From the NCBI GenBank assembly GCA_905215765.1, contig CAJMRP010000031.1, positions 1-18,845 of the forward strand: DNA of 18,845 nt, given 5' to 3'. A program made the translations under genes and the position numbers. Source of the DNA: an uncultured bacterium (lineage in GTDB: Bacteria; Actinomycetota; Coriobacteriia; Coriobacteriales; Coriobacteriaceae). Of this stretch, positions 15,383 to 18,845 are shown one piece after another; position 1 is the stretch's first letter, and each line of letters begins with the position of its first letter. The notes beneath the pieces were generated by a model. That model ran no database searches. It had not been told where the DNA came from and saw only the letters and a program-made list of their open reading frames with translations.

Positions 15383-16528
15383 CTACACGTAGACCTTGTC
15401 GAGACGCATGCCAAAGCCGCAGGCGACCTCGTAGTTAATCGTTCCGCGCAGTCGGGCCATCTCGTCCATAGTGATCTCGGCATCGCCATCGCGGCCGACA
15501 ATAATCATCTCGTCACCATACTCGGCCTCGGGAATCTCGTGTGCCGGGTTGGACTGAATGGCGACCATAAACTGGTCCATGCAGATATTGCCAACCTGAT
15601 GCACGCGCTCGCCGCGATACAGCACATCCATACGATTGGAAAGCGTACGCGATAGGCCGTCGGCATAACCGATCGGCAGCGTGCAGATCTGAACGCGCGT
15701 GCGCGGTACGCGGTAGGTAAAACCGTAGCCCACGCCCTCACCCATCGCAGGGTGTGCCACACGCGTCACGCGCGCATGGACGCTCATAACGGGATCAAGC
15801 TGCATCACGCGGCCACTCAGCTCGCACGGCTGCATGCCATACAAGCCAACGCCGGCGCGAATCATATCAAAATGCATCGAGGGGTCGAGCATCGAGGACG
15901 GCGTGTTGGCGCAGTGCACGATACCGCACTCAAAACCCGCATCCTTAATGGCTTGAACGGCCTCGGTAAAGCGCTGACACTGCAGCTTGTAGTCCCAGCC
16001 CGAAGGTTCATCGGCCGTGGCGAAGTGCGTAAATACGCCGTCGCACTGAATACCGCGATGGAAATTAATACCGCGGACAAAGTCGAGCACCTGTGTGTAG
16101 TGTACGCCGATACGATTCATACCTGTCTCGATGGCGAGATGATACTTGCCCACCTTGCCCGCCGCGACGGCACATTCGCCATACGCAAGAGCAAAGTCAG
16201 ACGTATAGACCGAGGGCATGATATCAAACTCGAGCAACGTCGGAATGGCCTCGATAGGCGGCTCGCTTAGGATGAGGATGGGCTTCGTAATCCCGCCCTG
16301 TCGGAGCTCAACGCCCTCGTTAACCGTCGCCACGGCAAACATGTCGGCACCGGCCGAATACATGATCTTGGCGCACTCAACAGCTCCATGACCATAAGCA
16401 TCGGCCTTGACCACGCAGCACAGGCGCTGACGTGGATTCAGCAAGTTCTTATAGGCCCTCGTGTTGCGACGGAGCGCCCCACGGTCGATCTCGACCCAGG
16501 ACCAGCGCGTCAAATCGGCTTTATTCAT
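15383..16528 (-). CDS. alr: Alanine racemase
   Basis: The gene encodes 381 residues, the usual length. Lys41 in VVKADAYGHG binds pyridoxal phosphate, and Tyr268 in GYGFTY is the second catalytic base. An N-terminal TIM barrel is followed by a C-terminal beta domain with VGNICMDQFM. It interconverts L- and D-alanine in the cytoplasm, supplying D-alanine for peptidoglycan. It starts two bases after the nnr stop codon, so coupling is likely. Confidence 0.96.
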   Translation of the reverse strand: MNKADLTRWSWVEIDRGALRRNTRAYKNLLNPRQRLCCVVKADAYGHGAVECAKIMYSAGADMFAVATVNEGVELRQGGITKPILILSEPPIEAIPTLLEFDIMPSVYTSDFALAYGECAVAAGKVGKYHLAIETGMNRIGVHYTQVLDFVRGINFHRGIQCDGVFTHFATADEPSGWDYKLQCQRFTEAVQAIKDAGFECGIVHCANTPSSMLDPSMHFDMIRAGVGLYGMQPCELSGRVMQLDPVMSVHARVTRVAHPAMGEGVGYGFTYRVPRTRVQICTLPIGYADGLSRTLSNRMDVLYRGERVHQVGNICMDQFMVAIQSNPAHEIPEAEYGDEMIIVGRDGDAEITMDEMARLRGTINYEVACGFGMRLDKVYV

Positions 16529-16530
16529 GA

Positions 16531-18147
16531 TTAGTCATCCGACCCTTCGTCCATGATTCCCAGATCTTCGAGCGCATCCTTTGCCGCCAGCTCCATGGCA
16601 GGACCGATCAAGTCGATAAGATCGGTCGCGATAACGCTCTTCTCACCATACTCCGTCGCCGCGGCAAAACCGGCGTAGCTGTGAAGTGCGACGGCGTACG
16701 AATACAGCAACTCCCAACGATCCATCTCGTCGCGCATGGTGGCAAGCGTGCCGGCCAAAATACCCGCGAGAACATCACCCGAACCAGCAGTTGCCAGAGA
16801 AGCCGGACCCGAGAGCGGCAGCAGTACACGCTCAACGCCACAGATAGCCGTCGTCGGCCCCTTGGCAATGACCACCAGGTTGTCGGAGCCTGCAGCCCAG
16901 ACAACCTTCTGCGCGGCTGCAATCGCGGTACCAAGGTCGTTCACCTCGTCTCCGGCAACCAGACGCGAAAGCTCACGATAGTGCGGCGTCATAACCAACG
17001 GCTGCTCGCGACGATACATCTCGGGGTTACTATCAATACCGTCAATGGCAATCTTAGCAAGGCAGTTGAGTGCATCGGCGTCCAAAATAAGCGGCACATC
17101 AAGCTCGAGCAAGCCCGAAACCACCTGCATAGCGCCGGCAGATGTCGTCATACCAGGACCGCACAGTACGCAGCTGTACTTCTTTGCAATCTCGCACACC
17201 GTCATGCGCGCAGCGGCGCCAAAGGAGCCACGGGAATCAGACGGAATAGCAAAGACGGGAATCGAAGGAAGTGCCATGCGAATAAGATTGGCGCAGGCGT
17301 CAGGAGCCGCAACTGCCACGTAACCAGCACCCGCGCGAGCTGCAGACTTGGCCGCCATAATGGCAGCACCAGGATATTGCGCAGATCCGGCGACAATAAG
17401 CACAGAGCCACGGGAATACTTATCGATATTCGTAGGTAGTGGAGCAAAGTAATCAACTAAGTCACCGGGCTCGACAATCTCGGCGGCGTGGTCGACATCA
17501 TCGATGACCTCGTCAAGACGGTCGTAAAGATTGCCGCAGATCAAATCGCCAGCATACTCAGGGCCATCGGCGCTATACAAACCAATCTTGGGCGCAATCA
17601 TCGTCACCGTATGCTCGGCACGAATGCAGTCGTCATCAACAACGCCCGTCTCGGCATTCAGGCCCGAGGGGACATCAATGGATACGACACAGTCGGCGCA
17701 TTCATTGACCGTAGGAATCCAGATGGAGAACGGCGCACGCAGATTCCCGTGAAAACCGGTACCAAAAATGGCATCGACAACAACATCGGCCTTATCGATC
17801 AAAACCTCGAGTTCATCACGCGAGGGGCCGACGCAAACGTGCACATCGCGGCCGGCAGTACGACGAGCAACATGACGTGCCAGAGCAGCAGGAATCTCAT
17901 CCGGCTCAACCGGAGAAACGATATCGACGTCCACACCCTTATGGCTCAGAATATCGGCGGCAACCCAACCGTCGCCGCCATTATTACCAAAACCGACCAG
18001 AACGAGAACCCGATCGGGATTGAGCTTCAAGATCTCGTTGGCGGCAAACTCACCCGCGAGCTCCATAAGCTCGGCCTTCGAAGTCCCTTCGCGTTCGATG
18101 ATATCCTCGAGACGAACGACTTCTTCGGTACTCAAAACCGGTTTCAT
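16531..18147 (-). CDS. nnr: Bifunctional NAD(P)H-hydrate repair enzyme (epimerase plus dehydratase)
   Basis: The gene encodes 538 residues with two domains. Residues 1 to about 215 are the YjeF-N epimerase with GNNGGDGWV beginning at 54 and SIDVPSGLN. About 235-530 is the ribokinase-like dehydratase with ILDADALN, TPHYRELSRL and GSGDVLAG (catalytic-type Asp458). Together they convert damaged R/S-NAD(P)H hydrates back to NAD(P)H, using ADP or ATP. AGGAG lies five bases before the ATG. Its start abuts the acpS stop codon (TAG then ATG). Confidence 0.95.
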   Translation of the reverse strand: MKPVLSTEEVVRLEDIIEREGTSKAELMELAGEFAANEILKLNPDRVLVLVGFGNNGGDGWVAADILSHKGVDVDIVSPVEPDEIPAALARHVARRTAGRDVHVCVGPSRDELEVLIDKADVVVDAIFGTGFHGNLRAPFSIWIPTVNECADCVVSIDVPSGLNAETGVVDDDCIRAEHTVTMIAPKIGLYSADGPEYAGDLICGNLYDRLDEVIDDVDHAAEIVEPGDLVDYFAPLPTNIDKYSRGSVLIVAGSAQYPGAAIMAAKSAARAGAGYVAVAAPDACANLIRMALPSIPVFAIPSDSRGSFGAAARMTVCEIAKKYSCVLCGPGMTTSAGAMQVVSGLLELDVPLILDADALNCLAKIAIDGIDSNPEMYRREQPLVMTPHYRELSRLVAGDEVNDLGTAIAAAQKVVWAAGSDNLVVIAKGPTTAICGVERVLLPLSGPASLATAGSGDVLAGILAGTLATMRDEMDRWELLYSYAVALHSYAGFAAATEYGEKSVIATDLIDLIGPAMELAAKDALEDLGIMDEGSDD

Positions 18148-18687
18148 CTATGCTCCTAGCGTATCTTGCGAAGCATCGCCCAGGTGCTCCGTCAATGCTG
18201 AATTCTGCAGCTGCTCAAGCTCATCTAAAACAGAGCGAGCCTCTTTAAATGTCTGCGCTACGCGTTTCTTGGTACTCACCTTTTCCTCTTTTGGCTTAGG
18301 CCGAGCATCTTCGGTAATCGCGATGGCATTCGCAACGGCTAAGTCTCCTGTAAGCGTAATGGAAAGAGCGACCTCAACAACACCCAGCTCTTGAGCGATC
18401 TCGAGAGCACGGCCAGAAAGCAGCGCCTTCGGTTTGCCGAGTTTATCACGCGTAACCGAAACATCCTTGCGACCCACGCCTTGACTAAAACCCGTGCCGA
18501 GAGCTTTAAGTACCGCCTCGCGCGAAGCAAAGCGGCTCGCATAGTGAGCAGCGGGACGCGATGATGCATCGCAATACGCACGCTCTTCTTCGGTAAACAC
18601 ACGCCGAGCAAACGACGGCGTCTTTTCAAGAATTGATTTCATGCGGGAAATCTCGACGATATCAACGCCGATACCAGCTTCAGCCAT
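18148..18687 (-). CDS. acpS: Holo-[acyl-carrier-protein] synthase with C-terminal extension
   Basis: The gene encodes 179 residues. Residues 1 to about 127 match AcpS: GVDIVEISRM (Asp9 as Mg ligand), FASREAVLKALG (Glu57), and a final SITLTGDLAVANAIA strand. It moves phosphopantetheine from CoA to the serine of acyl carrier protein. A charged tail of about 52 residues (Lys/Glu-rich then LDELEQLQ) has no counterpart in minimal AcpS proteins of about 120 residues. GGAGG five bases before ATG at 18687 fixes the start over the in-frame ATG at 18699. It is the first gene of the operon. Confidence 0.9.
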   Translation of the reverse strand: MAEAGIGVDIVEISRMKSILEKTPSFARRVFTEEERAYCDASSRPAAHYASRFASREAVLKALGTGFSQGVGRKDVSVTRDKLGKPKALLSGRALEIAQELGVVEVALSITLTGDLAVANAIAITEDARPKPKEEKVSTKKRVAQTFKEARSVLDELEQLQNSALTEHLGDASQDTLGA

Positions 18688-18716
18688 GTTCACCTCCATA
18701 TCGCACAGACTAAGTT

Positions 18717-18746
18717 ATTGTAGCCCGTTCGCAGAAGATGCGACAA
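18717..18746 (-). promoter_or_regulatory. Likely promoter of the acpS operon
   Basis: On the minus strand TTGTCG (18741-18746) and TACAAT (18717-18722) are 18 bases apart and lie 30 bases upstream of the acpS ATG. Both boxes fit a sigma-70-type consensus moderately well. Confidence 0.55.
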
Positions 18747-18794
18747 ACGAGGGTTATAAAACACAGCTACTATGTGAGACAAAAGCCCGCAAAC

Positions 18795-18828
18795 GCAAAA
18801 AAGGGGGAGGCCGCGAGGCCTCCCCCTT
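18795..18828 (-). terminator. Strong terminator of an unseen upstream minus-strand gene
   Basis: AAGGGGGAGGCC and GGCCTCCCCCTT form a perfect 12-bp stem with loop GCGA. On the minus strand it is followed by TTTT. It would end a gene lying beyond the right edge and insulate the acpS promoter. Confidence 0.85.
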
Positions 18829-18845
18829 CTCAGTTCAAGCGTACG

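Overview
The window looks like chromosome of a high-GC Gram-positive gut actinobacterium of the class Coriobacteriia, most likely Collinsella or a close relative. This is inferred from codon use, clear Shine-Dalgarno sites, an LPXTG-type surface protein, an LtaS-like enzyme, and the gene order acpS-nnr-alr-udg-tsaE-tsaB/rimI/tsaD. I could run no database search, so the genus is an inference.

Layout, left to right. 1-419: the 5' end of an IS3-family insertion sequence (orfA, minus strand) that runs off the left edge. 484-2766: the Kup potassium transporter and a 64-residue one-helix membrane protein downstream of it (minus). 2891-3801: a nitroreductase (minus) ending at a perfect 14-bp-arm hairpin. 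4016-6316: an LtaS-like phosphoglycerol transferase (plus). 6317-7001: a non-coding block with a 30-bp perfect inverted repeat, two near-identical terminator hairpins and a repeat array. 7002-11089: a very large secreted, sortase-anchored protein (minus), split into two reading frames by a one-base frameshift near 10200. 11090-11863: a second copy of the array and an inverted copy of the terminator element. 11864-18687: a tight minus-strand operon transcribed acpS, nnr, alr, family-4 uracil-DNA glycosylase, tsaE, then a three-domain TsaB-RimI-TsaD fusion. 18717-18746 holds its likely promoter, and 18795-18828 the terminator of an unseen minus-strand gene to the right.

The housekeeping operon joins activation of acyl carrier protein, repair of damaged NAD(P)H, D-alanine supply for the wall, uracil repair, and the t6A37 tRNA modification machinery. 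Three t6A or ribosome-linked proteins are fused in one chain and translationally overlapped with TsaE.

The most unusual part is the segment 6344-11829. Two arrays, of about 6 and 8 units, carry alternating inverted 14-15-bp arms with a strict 61-62-bp period. They sit on both sides of the split surface-protein gene. Outside them, an 84-85-bp terminator element is present in inverted orientation at each end. This symmetric arrangement suggests a surface-protein cassette bounded by recombinogenic or structure-forming repeats. The arrays are not CRISPR and not coding as far as I can judge.
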